Shown here piece after piece: positions 47,896 to 59,103 of a DNA stretch of 64,000 nt (its first letter is position 1; each line of letters begins with the position of its first letter). The stretch covers positions 18,595,419-18,659,418 of the forward strand of contig OY987243.1 in the NCBI GenBank assembly GCA_963920765.1, in the 5' to 3' direction. Source of the stretch: Ulota crispa. Its lineage: Eukaryota > Streptophyta > Bryopsida > Orthotrichales > Orthotrichaceae. The position numbers and the translations under genes are program-made. The notes beneath the pieces are model-generated. The model did not search any database, was not told the origin of the DNA, and worked only from the letters and a program-made list of their open reading frames with translations.

Positions 47896-50800
47896 CTACG
47901 ACCGCGAAAAAAAGTCGTTCAGCGCCAGATTCGCGTCTCCGTGCCCCACCACGTCCTCCGGTTCCGGCATGAACAGGCTCGTCGAGCTCCCCTTCGCCTC
48001 CACCACCCACTCCTTCGAGCTGCTGTCCACCTGCACCTGCGCGCCGTGCCCCCTCAGCCACTCCTCGCACTCCTCCGCCCCATCCCCCGCCTCTTCCGCT
48101 TCCCCCTCCCACCTCCCCTCCGCCCCGAACCCCAACACCCGAGCCATCCAAGCCACCGGAATCGTCGGCCGGTACGACCGCGTCATGCACTTCACCGCCT
48201 CGAACCGCATCTTCTCCACGTGCATCTCCATCAGGCACGGGCTCAGCACCGGCGCCCTCCTGTACAGCCGGAAGAACGCCGTGTAGTTCCCCATCGCCAC
48301 CGCGTGCCGCACTGCCAGCGCGTGCTGCACCACCGAGTCCCTCCTCCCCTCCCCCGTCACCCGAGCCATCGCCGACGCCACGTCCCTGCTGTTCCCGCGG
48401 TTGAACAGCACGTACAGCAGGCTGTACGCCGCGAACTCGTTCCTGCACCCCCGCACCCCCTCCGCGTACAGCCCCTTCAGCTGCGTCTGGCACTGGTTGT
48501 ACTCCGGCAGGTCCCCCGCCTCCAGCGCCATCCGCCCGTGCGTCTCGTACACCTCCGCCGTGAACTCGTCCCGGATCCGCTGCACCGTCAGGTCCTGCCG
48601 TATCGACTTCAGCTGCTCGCACCTGAACAGGTAGCTCTTCGTCGTGCTCTTCACCATCTCCAGCGCTCGCCGAAGCACCTCCACAGGCCGCACCGTCCCC
48701 GGGTCCGGCGCCGATGTCAGCCGCAGGTACCGCTTCTCCACCTCCTGACACGTCCCCCGCACCGTCAGCGAGTCCCAGTCGATGTCCTCCACCGCCCGCC
48801 CGTTCTGCCCCTCCCCCGAACTCAGAGCCAGCTGCAGCGCCGTCGCCCTCCGCGCACTCGCGCTTCCCGCCCCCGCCCCCGCCCCCGCCCCCCTCCCCCG
48901 TCCCGACCCCTTCCCTCCCCTCCCCGCATGCTCCTTCCCTCGGTCGAACCGCCTGAACCGGTTCTGCCGCCTTTCCTTCTCCTCCGCCGTGTCCACCGTC
49001 GACACCGACCCCAGCACCACTCCCTGACCCTGCTCCCCCTCGCTCTCGCTCGACGGATTCGCGTCGCCCCACCGCAGATTCAGCCCCACTTTCCGAAGCC
49101 TCTTCAGCCCACGCTTCGACACGCCCTTCGCCTCCGCGCTCCCTGCGATGCTCGTCGTCGCGCCCGCCGACTTGCCCCACCCCTCCTCCCGCCTCTCCCA
49201 TTTGCTCTGAAAATGCACGCCGTTCTTCTCCTTCGCCGCCTCCTGACCGCCCTCTCTCGCGCTGCCGTACCCTCCATGGCTCCGTCCCGCCCTCTCCTCC
49301 GATCCTTCCGCCGCCGGAGCCTCCCACCGGCTCTTCGCCCGCCGCGCCGGGCTCCATTCCGCCCTGCCCGAGCTGCTCTGCTGCTGCGACGTCTCCTTCT
49401 TCGCCGCCGACCCCACACCCGACGCCGGAGGCACTGCGAATAGTGCCTCCGTGTCCCAGTCCTTCGTGAACAGCGTCCCGTCCTTCGAAGCCATCGTGAT
49501 CATGTCCTTCATTATCCCCTGGCACACCGCCTTTTGCGACTCGTCCTTGCATCGCGACAGAGCCCTCTCCACGTACGCCCGCAACGACGCCGGAAACATC
49601 CCCGGCTGCAGCGTCGCATCCGCCACGGCATCCGCACCCGCGCTCGAGTACGCCGCCTTCTTCGCACCCACGCTCACGTACGCCGGTTTCACCGTCTCCC
49701 TGCCCGCACCCACGCCACCAACGTTTCCGGCGATCCGTGGATTTGTCGCGATGTGCATCTTCGCTCCTTTGCTCTGCGCTTGCTGCTGCTGCTGCTGCTG
49801 CTGCTGTAGCAAGCTGTGCCCGCCTTGATTCTTCTCAAACTCCACCGTCTGTTGCTCATGCTGACCTGCACCTGGCCTCGCCTGTGTTGGCAACGGTGGG
49901 AAGTAAACCTGGCTGGAATAAATGCTCTCCATGCCCCCGCCGTTCCATGCCGCGCCTGCACTCTCCGCTTCCGTGCTCGAAGGCATCTGCGAGCCTTGCG
50001 ACTCACCGTATCCTTGTTGCAACGCTGCGGCGGCTGCCCAACCAGCTCCAGGTGCTGCCGTGCCAGGAGGAGCAGGCTGCTGACCACTGGGACCGCCCAC
50101 CACGCTCGCGTATGTCGCCGCTGCCGCCTGCCCTGCTGCTGCTGCCGCCGCCACCTGGGCACCGCCATCGCTCTCCCCGTTTCCAGCTTGTGCAGCAGCT
50201 TCCAAACTGGCGTAGTACTCCGCCCACTGCTGCGAGTAATCTTGTGCTGCATACTGCGTGTTCTCTTCTGCCTTCGCATCCACGGCGCCATATGCCGCGT
50301 TCGCGTACCCTCCATAGCTGTACTTCCCCTGGTTCGGATCGCTCCAAGCGCTCTGGGTCTGATCCACATCGCCTGGATGTCGGTACCCAGCGGACTGGTA
50401 CCCGTTGGGATCGTAGTACGTGCCGCTGGTCCCGTAAGATCCTGCATCCGCATGGGTGCCGGGCTGTGTATACTGAGGAGGGGCCGCGTATGGAGCGCCG
50501 GCGCTGCTATACATTGTCGCATTCTGACCATACGAGTTCTCTCCCTGCTTCTGGTACCCCTCATATCCCTGATACCCGTAAGCATTCTGCTCGCCCATGT
50601 AATTGTACCCCGCGTACCCCTGCGCGTAAGACCCCTGCGCCCCATTCGCAGCCGCCACATTGCTGTACCCGTTGCCCAACTGCAACTCGCCTACCCCGTA
50701 ACCCGCATACTCCTGCCCCTGCTGTTGCGCGTAATTGCTGTACCCCGCGTATGCATCACCGCCGCCGTTCGCTGCTCCTTGATCACCTCCCGCCCACGCC

Positions 50801-51090
50801 GCGGTCGTCGCCAGTCCCGGTGGCAAGGGGGCTTGCGGGGGCGGCATCGCGGGCAGCGGAGGAGCTGCCATCCCGTCTTGCCCGCCCTGCCGCCTGTCCT
50901 CCGCCTGCTGCTCCGGGTAGTACCCGTACCATTGTTGCTGTTGCTGCTGCTGCTGGGACGCCGGATCGTAGGCTTGGCTACCCCAAGCGCTTCCAAGATC
51001 GGAATACGCCACCACATTGTTATCCCGCGAGGATGGGACGCCATACACACCGTGCCTCCGGTTGTCATACTCGTCGCCCACCCCTGCCAT
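47896..51090 (-). CDS. SAC3A: SAC3/GANP/THP3-domain protein (SAC3A / LENG8-like)
   Basis: One uninterrupted frame of 1064 residues, GC-rich against its AT-rich surroundings. The N-terminal half is a prion-like, low-complexity region rich in Gln, Tyr, Gly and Ala, with a polyQ run near residues 45-53 (SQQQQQQQQWYGYYPEQ) and a second near 427-435. The middle is basic and Arg/Glu-rich. The C-terminal SAC3/GANP domain begins at about residue 780 (EKRYLRLTSAPDPGTVRPVE), with LRRALEMVK, YLFRCEQLKSIRQDLTVQRI, TAEVYETHGRMALEAGDLPE and EMHVEKMRFEAVKCM, ending near 1000. This matches Arabidopsis SAC3A and animal LENG8 rather than the mRNA-export core SAC3B. Such proteins act in nuclear mRNA processing and export with PCI-domain partners. 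Large antisense frames exist but follow from the codon bias. The lack of introns in the coding region is unlike other genes here. Confidence 0.88.
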   Translation of the reverse strand: MAGVGDEYDNRRHGVYGVPSSRDNNVVAYSDLGSAWGSQAYDPASQQQQQQQQWYGYYPEQQAEDRRQGGQDGMAAPPLPAMPPPQAPLPPGLATTAAWAGGDQGAANGGGDAYAGYSNYAQQQGQEYAGYGVGELQLGNGYSNVAAANGAQGSYAQGYAGYNYMGEQNAYGYQGYEGYQKQGENSYGQNATMYSSAGAPYAAPPQYTQPGTHADAGSYGTSGTYYDPNGYQSAGYRHPGDVDQTQSAWSDPNQGKYSYGGYANAAYGAVDAKAEENTQYAAQDYSQQWAEYYASLEAAAQAGNGESDGGAQVAAAAAAGQAAAATYASVVGGPSGQQPAPPGTAAPGAGWAAAAALQQGYGESQGSQMPSSTEAESAGAAWNGGGMESIYSSQVYFPPLPTQARPGAGQHEQQTVEFEKNQGGHSLLQQQQQQQQQAQSKGAKMHIATNPRIAGNVGGVGAGRETVKPAYVSVGAKKAAYSSAGADAVADATLQPGMFPASLRAYVERALSRCKDESQKAVCQGIMKDMITMASKDGTLFTKDWDTEALFAVPPASGVGSAAKKETSQQQSSSGRAEWSPARRAKSRWEAPAAEGSEERAGRSHGGYGSAREGGQEAAKEKNGVHFQSKWERREEGWGKSAGATTSIAGSAEAKGVSKRGLKRLRKVGLNLRWGDANPSSESEGEQGQGVVLGSVSTVDTAEEKERRQNRFRRFDRGKEHAGRGGKGSGRGRGAGAGAGAGSASARRATALQLALSSGEGQNGRAVEDIDWDSLTVRGTCQEVEKRYLRLTSAPDPGTVRPVEVLRRALEMVKSTTKSYLFRCEQLKSIRQDLTVQRIRDEFTAEVYETHGRMALEAGDLPEYNQCQTQLKGLYAEGVRGCRNEFAAYSLLYVLFNRGNSRDVASAMARVTGEGRRDSVVQHALAVRHAVAMGNYTAFFRLYRRAPVLSPCLMEMHVEKMRFEAVKCMTRSYRPTIPVAWMARVLGFGAEGRWEGEAEEAGDGAEECEEWLRGHGAQVQVDSSSKEWVVEAKGSSTSLFMPEPEDVVGHGDANLALNDFFSRS

Positions 51091-52075
51091 TAATGAATAG
51101 GGTTCAACTCAATACCGCCTCAACCCGTGGTGACCTGCTTTTGCCCATCCTCGGCCTCGCCCGAGTCTGGCAAACTTGCAGACCCGCACCGAAACAGAAG
51201 CCTCAGCACCTAAACCAACACTCGCTGCCGGTCTCAATTCCAACAATTGATCAAATTTTGCCTCCTCTGAATTAGGTTACAAAATCATCGAGAGACGCAG
51301 TACCTAATCACTAGCGCGGGCTATCCACCCCGTTTCCGTTCCTCGCCTGTACGCTCACTCGTCACCCTCCTCTCCCCTGCCACAGAAACCTCTTCCGTGG
51401 GCCGCCTCCAAGAGCGGCCGGGCCACAAGGCAGCTCACCACGAGGTCTTTCAAATCTTTCAATCATATCACCGCGTGGCCACACCGAATCAGATTCTGGC
51501 TGCTACAAAAACAATTACCCGCTTACACACGATCCACTGGAATAAGTCGACACAAACCAATACCTGCCTCAAAGATGCTCTCCAAGGTCGTATCCATCAC
51601 TTTAAGTCCCAGATAAGTTCTACATTGGAAACATCTGAACCATGGCCGAAAATCTTCGTCATACCAACCTCGACCTCAAAGTAAGGATATGAATCGTTGA
51701 TCGCATTGATTCATGCAATCGTTTCATATTACGAATTCAACTCGCCAACACCAAATCACTCCTTTTAACCTAATCAAGCGACAAAATGCCTTTCAACCGC
51801 ACTCTCTCCGTTGCTACAACTTCTTCATGTCTATTTCGATGAGACCGACTCCTGGAAGAGCTGAGCCTCTTCGGATTTCTCCCGCATTCCAAGAATTCAC
51901 AGTTGTCGCCAGAGTGCAGATAGAAAAAATCAATTGGCAACGAAAGAAAAAACAGGAAACCTAGGAAAAAGCAGCACAATAAGAACACTCACCGCTAGTG
52001 AAAGAGAAACGCGGGGAAGAGCGGCACCATGGATGCTACAGCCGCAGCAGCAAGGCGGAGTTGAAACCCTAACAC
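51091..52075 (-). promoter_or_regulatory. SAC3A 5' leader and promoter, telo-box at 52064-52072
   Basis: On the minus strand TTAGGGTTT (52064-52072) lies near the presumed transcription start. A good donor GTGAGT is seen at 51987-51992 (minus strand), so a 5' UTR intron of several hundred bases ending before 51090 is likely; candidate acceptors lie near 51180. Open frames in this stretch show no protein signature. Confidence 0.4.
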
Positions 52076-52231
52076 GCGCACACGGGAGGAAGTCCATACG
52101 AGAGCCAAAGTGGTCCGCTTCGAAGCAGACTCCAAGCTGGGTCGGGGTTTGTCGTCTCCGCGAAGCCTGGCGCACAGGCATCGGTGCCAACGTTCCCTGG
52201 TGGCTCTTTTCTTTGTTTCATTCTTTCTACT

Positions 52232-52355
52232 TTTTCATTTTTTTAAAGCTTTTGAGTGTGGTTTTTACTTTATTTACATTTCAAATATTTTAGTTTTCAT
52301 TTTTTTAAAGCTTTTGAGTGTGGTTTTTACTTTATTTACATTTCAAATATTTTAG
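52232..52355. repeat. 62-bp perfect tandem duplication
   Basis: Two adjacent, essentially identical 62-bp units (52232-52293 and 52294-52355), each with AAAGCTTTTGAGTGTGG and TTTCAAATATTTTAG. The identity implies a recent duplication. Confidence 0.9.
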
Positions 52356-52363
52356 GTTGAGTA

Positions 52364-52767
52364 AGGTAACCGCACCCATACCCAAGCGTTTAAGGGTTTA
52401 GGGTACTTCAAGGTTTAGGAAAATTTAGGAATTTTTTTGTAGTGTTAGTCTTTCAACAAGCTATCATGGAGCGTAATTTTTGTGGAAAAAAGTATTGTTG
52501 ATTATTATATTAGAGGGCAAAGTTACAGCTCATAGGGTCCCTAATAGCAACTTTAAACTACCCTTGAAATTGTTTTGATGTGTTCCTATACATGTGCTTG
52601 ACAATCCCATTCCTGACCGTCTCACAGCAACTTAGCAACTTACATGTGGCAAGATTTGCTTGTGCAAGTGGCATTCACTGCTCCACTATGGATTCAAGAG
52701 TGTGTGGAGAACACCCTAAAAGTAAAGTGTGGAAATGGGGATTGCGCATGTATGGGTGTGGTTACCT
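52364..52767. mobile_element. TA-flanked MITE, AGGTANNNNCACCCATA ends, 404 bp
   Basis: The ends read AGGTAACCGCACCCATACC on the left and, on the reverse strand, AGGTAACCACACCCATAC. TA flanks both sides (52362-52363, 52768-52769). The ends resemble the 40270 and 60607 elements, but the interior does not. It contains GGGTTTAGGGT near 52395. Confidence 0.65.
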
Positions 52768-53074
52768 TACACAAGCATTTATATTGGTTGAATAGTTTGA
52801 ATAGTTTGAAAGCCCCTTCGCATTAATTTGGTTGGTTTTATGATAATTAGTGCAAAAATATGACATCCTTGAAGTCTTTGTTTTTTAATATGGTTTTGGA
52901 CATTCTTTGGTTACATCTTAAGTAGCAATTTGGTGGTAAAGCCTATGCAATGCAACACCCTTCATGCGCATTTGGCTTGAGCTACATATAAGCAAAATTT
53001 CCTTGAAATTTTGGCCTCTTGAATCTCATAATTTGAAACAATAATATATATGTCAATCCTCAAATTGTAGAATC

Positions 53075-53566
53075 ATTTGAGAATATTTGAGCTCAAGAGA
53101 AGGCCCCTCTAGGAAGTGGTTGGAGGGGTCAATAGTATTTAAATATATTGTCCTTTTTCATATCATACACAACTAATCCCCTATATCTGCTTGCAACTTG
53201 TAGTTTGTAAGGACAATAAGAAAGAGGGATAGGAGCGGGTGGGTTCCAATCATGCTTGAGAAAATTGGCCATATTGTACCCAATTGAGCTTACCATGCTT
53301 ACCATTTAAGTGTATTAATAATAAACAATGATTTCTTTAATTAGATATGACCAAAATGGTACACACTAGAGGTCCTTGCATTTGTCATTGTCATGCTATA
53401 ATGATTTTTTCCATCATCAAATCCTTTTGTCATGTACCATGGTACATTTGAGTATTTCACACAACGTAGAGACCCTTGAATAGGTACGGTACCTATGCTT
53501 ACCTAAACAAATATGGTAGTGTGTCAAGATTGGGAGGCCTTCTCTTGAGCTCAAATATTCTCTAAT
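53075..53566. mobile_element. Inverted-repeat element of about 490 bp
   Basis: The ends ATTTGAGAATATTTGAGCTC on the left and, on the reverse strand, ATTAGAGAATATTTGAGCTC on the right match over about 31 bp (on to AAGAGAAGGCC). No clear target duplication and no coding capacity. Confidence 0.6.
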
Positions 53567-54182
53567 GTTAACTTAAATTTATGAAACGTTGTCACTATTG
53601 TAATTTGCAAATTCACATGTTTCTTGAATTAGTGCTGATTTAGTGTTATTAGCATGAGACATAGTATTTTAAACAACATGTGTAACTTCATAAGTAATTT
53701 GATTGCCTAATATGTACTCTTTTCAATGCCATAAACGTTTTATTAGAAGTCCCATATAATTAAGACATGACATGTAAATTAACCTTTGACTTTAGACATG
53801 TGTTTGGTAGGATTTTTATTCCTAACTTCATGGGCATATAGTAAATTCAATGGATTTAACTTTCCAAGTGATTATTTTGGGATCAGGGTAGTACAAGAAG
53901 ATTATGCTTCCAATTTCCATTTCTTGTTTGAAGACTTTTAGAAGAGTATCTCACTTGTTTACGTTAGTGCAATAAAAAAAAATGTAAGGTAAAATTCTAA
54001 CATTAATTTTATTAATATTTAAGGCGTTAAATCATGTAGTAATGATGCAATATAAAAAATAGATTTTCATGTGTTAAAAATGCTTCAGATTCTTTTATTG
54101 TATGTGCTTCAAGTGTGCTGCTTAAAAAATATTACAAATCTTATTTTGGTATGACAGTATTATATATGTTTATATATGTTTA

Positions 54183-54574
54183 GGGAATTATTACCGCGAC
54201 ACCCTAAATTGCTAATGGGACACCTCATATGAGCATGAAATTTGATAATTTAGAGTTTTTTTAATTTATTCAAGTGGTCTATCATTCATTCAACCATGTA
54301 CAATATTACCACCTTCTTGCAAGAAAACATGACAAACACAATTTTTTGCTAAACTATTATTGCACCAATACTATTTTTTGATGTATTTTTGCTTTAAGCA
54401 ACTCAAAATTCTTATATTTTTAGTTTCAAATTTAAGCACACCTTTTTTTTAGTATAGCTTTAAAAGGTAAAACAATTTGTTTGATCCAAATTAAAAAAAT
54501 AGTATTAAAAATCACATTTCATGCTCACATGGGGTGTCTCGTTAGCAATTTAAGGTGTTGCAGTAGTAATTCCC
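54183..54574. mobile_element. MITE with about 60-bp inverted ends and 8-bp target duplication
   Basis: The left end GGGAATTATTACCGCGACAC and the right end in reverse GGGAATTACTACTGCAACAC stay similar for about 60 bp. TATGTTTA is present on both sides (54175-54182, 54575-54582). The GGG ends and long inverted repeats suit a Mutator-like MITE; the 8-bp copy also suits hAT. Confidence 0.7.
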
Positions 54575-54582
54575 TATGTTTA

Positions 54583-57328
54583 TTGCATTGCTTTAATCCT
54601 AAAGACATTTGGCTATGTTTCACCAAAAAGCACTCAAAATGAGTTGTTTTGTTAGCAAAGGCAAAAAAAAGTTGAAAATTAAACATTGGTGCAATTTTTT
54701 GAAGAACCGCATATATAGTAGACTACTTTATTATGTTGCAATAAATCAATGAAATGTATTTACTGCTCAAATTGTGAGATTATAAGGTTTGAAGTGAAAA
54801 ATGGTTTTTTTTAAAGACATTCATATTTGAGGCAACTCTAATTTAGGGAGGCTTTTGCACCAATTGATATACTATTCTGATTGTACCTTTTCAAATTGAC
54901 TTTAGTAAAAGAGCTAGTCATATGCCTAAAACTTTTCATAACATTTTGAATTGGAAAACATATACTAAAAAATAGAATACAAAACTAGTTTCAAGGAAAT
55001 TCTCATTCAAAGTTGTTTTTCAACAATTTTTAACTTCCACATCCAATAATCTTTTCAAAATGTGAATAGTGGAGTTTTAGATTTTAGCTAGCTTTAGAGG
55101 AGGGGGAAAAAAGGAAATCACTCAAGAATTGTGGCTTTAACTAACTTGATCAACATAGGAATACTTTCAACAAAGGTGAAGTAAAGGGAGTAAGCAAAAA
55201 AAGTTGCCTTCATGGAATGAGGTTGGGTCAGATTTGACAAGGAAATATCTCTACCCCTCAACCTTTGGGGCAAGATCCCAAAATTTCAACTGGATTGTAA
55301 ATAATTGTGCTTGTCTTGCCCAACAAGTAAGCAAAACTACATATCCCATCAACCCTTTTCTTTGACTAATTGAAATGGTTTGAGAATTGTTGCATTAGAA
55401 AGCTTCTCCTTAAACATACATCCTCTAATTTTTTTGTAAAAATATATATTTTATTCCATAAGTATTAACTTGTCCAAAATTGCTATGTTACCAAAAAAAA
55501 ATGTTGTTTTATCCTTTAGGGGTAAAGTAGTTTTTACAACAATAGTAGAAACGAGTCTTCCTGAGTTTTTGGACTATAGCCACTTTTATTGCACCAATTT
55601 AAAAAGAATTCGGACGCTGTATCAAGTCTCAAATCCCATTAATTTATCAAAATCTTATTGATTGCGGGAAGGAAGATTGGCCCATGAAAGTTAAAGCTCC
55701 ATGTTATGTCTCAAGTCTCTAGTCTTGATTTATTTCTTACTTTGTTTAGAGATGCCTACATGGAAGCACTTCATAAAAGCTTTGTTAGTAGTAGAATGGA
55801 ATTTCGCTCTCCAAGTATTTGATTTAGCAAAAGCATAAACCAAAGTTGAAAACAAAGTTCTCGTTAGCTTATTTGCATTAAAAAAATTAACGTACTTGGG
55901 GGCACATGAGTGTCAAAGGTGGTTCACATTATGTCCTATGTTTCACTTAAGTGCTACCTCAATGCTAAATTCTAGCTTTGTTTAGAGACCACCGAACCAT
56001 TTTTTTGGTTTGGGAGAGTAATTTTTGGTCTATACAGTAAAATTGCTCAACAATTTGGAAAATGATCTTGAAGAACGCTCGTGATCACAAGAATTTTGCA
56101 TCCAATCCAAAAAACAACAATGGAATCAAATATGTGAGTTGATAAATAATGGTGTTTATACATCATGGCCTCAAAATATGTATCCATATTTGGGCAAAGA
56201 TGGATTAAAGCAACAACTCAATACATCAAACATCCTAGAAGAATGCCACATTTCAATTGTGCAATCTTTAAAAAATTCAAATTGCTTAAGGAATAAGCTT
56301 GTATTGTTTCTCTATACTGTAGAAGTACAATTTTAGTATTTGAGAGTCCATTGAAATGATGCTATCATTTCATTTAAAAAAAAATCATCCTACATTCAAG
56401 GCCAATTCTTGATTGCTTTCACCAATCGGATTTTCCATAATAATTATCAAATTTCTTATAGAACCGTTCTAGGGTAGTAAAGAAAGTGGGATTTTTGAGC
56501 ATTTTTGTTCACTTAGCTACACCTTGTGATTGCTATTTTTGTCTATTTTGATTGAAACTAGTCTTATTGGAAAAGTGGGAAACTGTGCTTTTTACAAATT
56601 TAAGGTTTTTCTTAATCAAAACTTGCATGAAGCGTTGTAATTCAAAACCACACAAGCATGAAAAACTATAAATTTTCCTTGTATAGCTCACTCAATCATT
56701 ATAATATTTCACCTCCAACAATAGATCTAACTAAAATTTTGATACATTACTACAAACAAAGTGCCCTTCACATTTGTACTGTTGGCTTATTCAAATTGGA
56801 TTCATATTTGATTCAAATGCACATCTAATTTAATTTTATTGCCCTTGTTTCAAATGGATTTGGAGAAAATGTGTGTGGCCTTTAAAGGGTTAATTTCACC
56901 TCTTTTACAGTTTGGATGAGTTTATCTTGCCACCACATTCGTCTCACATTTTACACTTCAATCTAACATATCAAACCAGCAATTGTGTTTGCAGCAAAGT
57001 ATTTATTTTCACTAACAAACTAGCTTTTGTCCCTAAAATAACTTGCGACCAGTACAGAATTTGGGAAGAAAGCTTCACCAAGCAAAATCCAATATTTCCC
57101 ATTTCCTCGTTGTTTTAAATTAAATTGCACCAACATTTCCTAAATTTATTCAATAACGTACTAGAATTAGAAAAATTTGAAAAAATTGGCCAATTTATTA
57201 GCAAGTAGTTTCAAACTCAATTGATTTCTTTTGCAATTTCAATAAACTAACAATATACTCGAAGCTGATTCTTTGCAAACATTGGTCAAGCATATCTTGA
57301 TGGATGTTCAAGATTGTCAAATTGCGCG
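54583..57328. other. AT-rich gene-free stretch
   Basis: No gene, RNA gene or complete element is supported. Single words like the TTAA-flanked element ends occur near 55517 (CCTTTAGGGGTAAA) and 56881 (TTTAAAGGGTTAA) but I could not pair them. Confidence 0.5.
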
Positions 57329-57331
57329 TAA

Positions 57332-58458
57332 GAGCATCATCAACGCAGGATGGTGAATGGGATTCTAATGGCACTTTTGGTAGTGGAGGCTACTTTTTTG
57401 GGAGTATAACGTACTTTTAGGGCTTCAATGGTACCATGGCAACTTGAAATCAAGACAAGGGCCTGTCAAAAAAATTGCACATTAAATATGCTTGTTCCTA
57501 ATGCCCTCAAATCCTTCTGTCTAGATTATAGGAACTACTCAAACACCTAGTTTTACAAACCACGTACTCACAAGAGGGAAGGATTTTCTTTAGAGGAGGA
57601 GCGTGAAATAGTGACAAGAGTGGTGCAAAATTGACCTACAATTGACTTACAATTGACCCTTGAAATTAATTGGACAAGGGAAGATGTAGGAGTAACTTGT
57701 TTGCTGACCCCATAATGATGGGCTAGGGTGGACTAACCCCTTCATTGCCCTTTGCTTGGACGCATGGGGTCAGAAGTTCGGTTATTTGATTTTTGAGTTT
57801 GTGGGACCAATGTGACAAAATTTTGTTTTTTCATATTTCAAAAATTGTGAAGGTTTGGAAATTTATCATCAAGAGGTTGGATTTAAAAATTTTGAATTCC
57901 CATTTGAATTCAAAATCTCTGATTTAGTCAAGAATTGTGGAGGAAGATACAATTGAACAATGTCAAAATGAGAAACACATTATTACTTTTACACTTGCTT
58001 GTAAAACCACAAAACTTTTTTCCCAAAGTTTGAAAACATGGATGTGCAATAGACAAAACTCCAAGGCCTCATCTATTTAGGCAAGGGGCCAATGGGGCAA
58101 TAAGGGAGTTAGTGCACAATGAACAATATTTTGATCTTGCAAGTGCCATGCGTCCTATTTTATGGTGTGGGACCAAGGATGAAAAAACTCCGCTTCTGCA
58201 CACTTCAGTTTTTTTGAGATTTCCAAATTTTACCATTTGAAGATTTAGTTTAAAAATTTTGAATTCAAATTTGAATCTAGAAACCCTACTTTACTCAAAA
58301 TACCTTGAAGGGGATTATAATTGAATATTAAAAAGTCAAGTGACAAATTATTACCATTACCCCTGCTTGGAAATTAACTTGCCGTACTAAACAGGGCGCA
58401 TGGCTTGTAGGACCAAAATATGGTCATCCGTTAGTTCACCTTGGCTCTGATGATGCCC
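57332..58458. mobile_element. Non-autonomous PIF/Harbinger-type element, 1.13 kb
   Basis: The ends read GAGCATCATCAACGC on the left and, on the reverse strand, GGGCATCATCAGAGC. TAA stands at 57329-57331 and 58459-58461. The interior has no transposase. Its ends resemble the foldback at 45449-45985. Confidence 0.55.
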
Positions 58459-58947
58459 TAAGTTGATGTGGACAATCTATCGAGGGTAATAAGATAGGAG
58501 GTTTTTAAAGCATGTAGGCTCGGGGATTTCTCCAATTTTTAGTAAATTATGTGAGATAAAAAATAGGGTTAATTTTATTCATTTGAGATAAATTTTATAT
58601 CTTTTTTAGATTTAACATAGTATTGGAAAAGTATGTCTTGCTCCATTATATGTAAAATAAGGTGGTGTATAATTCTCCATTTTAGAATACTATAGAAAAA
58701 AAAAGGTGGGATTTAAAAAATTATCCTAAAAGAGTTTAGTAGGATGAGTGTAGCGTTTTATGGGTTCATGAGCAATATAGATGAAAAATGGTTTTTTCTG
58801 TTCAGATTTTGGGTTGCAATGGTTTAGGGTTTAGCAATAGGTTATAGGGTAATTGAAGAAGGGTCAAGCGTGCTAGCAAAAGTTGGCATTGTTGTGGAAT
58901 CTCAAGAGTAGGGTTTGTGTTGGCAAGCACATTGGATTCTTTACACG

Positions 58948-59103
58948 ATGGCTTCTTTACACGCTCTTATGCTAAGCTTATGGTTGCTCTTGCTGGCACT
59001 TAGGATTCTCAAATTTGGGATTGCTTTCTTGCTGTTTGCAAATTTTATCTCTTTGGATTATCTAAGTGCGTTGAAAGTGGCAACGAGGATACTATGCAAT
59101 TGA
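58948..59103 (+). CDS. Possible small hydrophobic peptide, hypothetical
   Basis: A 51-codon frame starting MASLHALMLSLWLLLLALRI has a strong signal-peptide or membrane-anchor profile and a second hydrophobic stretch (FGIAFLLFANFISL). A TTTAGGG-like motif lies about 120 bp upstream (58825) and the DNA around it (58790-59480) is less AT-rich than its surroundings. It may be a small secreted or membrane peptide, a first exon, or chance. I recognise no family. Confidence 0.2.
   Translation: MASLHALMLSLWLLLLALRILKFGIAFLLFANFISLDYLSALKVATRILCN

Noticed and set aside
47689-51275. Long plus-strand open frames (up to 584 codons) opposite SAC3A, and a 584-codon frame on the minus strand in another phase
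   Set aside because: They are rich in Pro, Arg and His with no domain, overlap a gene with clear SAC3/GANP signatures, and follow from its GC-rich codon use.
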